From: an uncultured Candidatus Melainabacteria bacterium
GTDB lineage: Bacteria; Cyanobacteriota; Vampirovibrionia; Gastranaerophilales; Gastranaerophilaceae
Length of the DNA stretch: 64,000 nt
Direction: 5' to 3'
NCBI GenBank assembly: GCA_934754655.1
Contig: CAKVIC010000002.1
Location: forward strand, 124,001-188,000
This document shows, one piece after another, positions 63,737 through 64,000 of this stretch; positions within the stretch are counted from its first letter, which is position 1; the number at the start of each line of letters is the position of its first letter. The notes under the pieces are model-generated. The model was not told the DNA's origin. It was given only the letters and a program-made list of their open reading frames with translations, and did not search any database. The translations under genes and the position numbers were made by a program.

Positions 63737-64000
63737 ATGAATAAGATTGAATTATTAAAATTACCAAAAATAGAGAATTTAAAAGATTTAAATCACTTAC
63801 TTTTGTTTACAGAAAAACAATTAAATGATTTTGTGCGTTTAAAATCAGAACAATATGTTTCATTTAAAATTCCTAAGAAAAATTCAATAGAAAAAAGAAT
63901 TATAAATGCTCCTAAAAAATATTTAAAACTTGCTCAAAAAATTATTCTTAATGAAATTTTAGAAAAAGTTCCTTGTTCTAATGCAGCAACTGCTTTTATA
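63737..64000 (+). CDS. Retron reverse transcriptase, N-terminal part
   Basis: The frame starts at ATG 63737, 15 bp after a2, and runs off the window after 88 codons. It opens MNKIELLKLPKIENLKDLNHL. The retron-RT block YVSFKIPKKNSIEKRIINAPKKYLKLAQKIIL follows in two parts, then VPCSNAATAF. This is the fingers region before the catalytic YADD motif, which lies beyond the edge. It would copy the msd part of the upstream RNA. Confidence 0.88.
   Translation, partial: MNKIELLKLPKIENLKDLNHLLLFTEKQLNDFVRLKSEQYVSFKIPKKNSIEKRIINAPKKYLKLAQKIILNEILEKVPCSNAATAFI

Overview
The window is AT-rich (about 30% GC by eye) Gram-negative DNA. It carries a two-membrane cell-envelope toolkit (BamA/Omp85, an OmpH/Skp-like protein, MurB-Ddl-FtsQ, NagZ, a DUF374 acyltransferase), flagellar genes, and the LL-diaminopimelate aminotransferase route to lysine and meso-DAP (dapL, dapF). 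It also has TrmFO and a bifunctional-nuclease-family protein. This mix, plus small proteins beginning with an 'N..NFKA/S' motif, fits a non-photosynthetic gut cyanobacterium-like lineage (Melainabacteria/Gastranaerophilales). That placement is an inference from gene content; no rRNA gene is in the window.

Layout. 1-17.3 kb: end of a degenerate HD-GYP gene; flagellar fliJ-fliK-flgD-flgE; two lineage-type small proteins; a regulator with four tandem GntR-like winged helices; a stretch of tRNA genes and tRNA-associated repeats (tRNA-Ile, tRNA-Val and duplicated fragments); a TPR protein, nagZ, murB-ddl-ftsQ, and a bamA-ompH outer-membrane assembly cluster. 17.3-30.2 kb: a leftward surface-glycan operon (GT2, glf, galE, GT2, GT4, GT4-DUF115 fusion, hexapeptide acyltransferase, methyltransferase, truncated HAD protein, GT8-ABC exporter fusion, frameshifted DUF374 acyltransferase). 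Two poly-G tracts lie inside it. Directly upstream, at 30.24-30.58 kb, three copies of a recombinase-type site (one inverted relative to the other two) sit beside a catalytic-domain-only tyrosine recombinase. This looks like an invertible promoter controlling the glycan operon.

31.2-38.6 kb: a defence island beside tRNA-Ser. It has decayed Mu-like phage pieces, a cytosine-5 methyltransferase with a fused HTH domain, a convergent type II restriction enzyme, and a Hachiman system (hamA-hamB). A near-perfect 43-bp direct repeat flanks it. 38.9-49.3 kb: housekeeping genes (hisS, dapF, a CHASE2-GGDEF diguanylate cyclase, trmFO, bifunctional nuclease, dapL) and a second flagellar group (two FlgF/FlgG-like rod proteins, flgB, flgC).

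49.4-64 kb: three tRNAs (Thr-UGU, Thr-GGU, Tyr-GUA), then a Mu-like transposable element (MuA-like DDE transposase, MuB-like ATPase, two paralogous HTH proteins, and a core-binding-only recombinase domain). Its right end is missing. It runs straight into a type I restriction-modification operon (hsdM-hsdS-PD-(D/E)XK nuclease-fic-hsdR). Next to hsdM, pointing the other way, is a retron: a St85-type nucleosidase effector, an msr-msd RNA gene with perfect 17-bp a1/a2 repeats, and the first 88 codons of the reverse transcriptase, cut by the window edge. The retron is the most striking system here. Its gene order is effector, then ncRNA, then RT.
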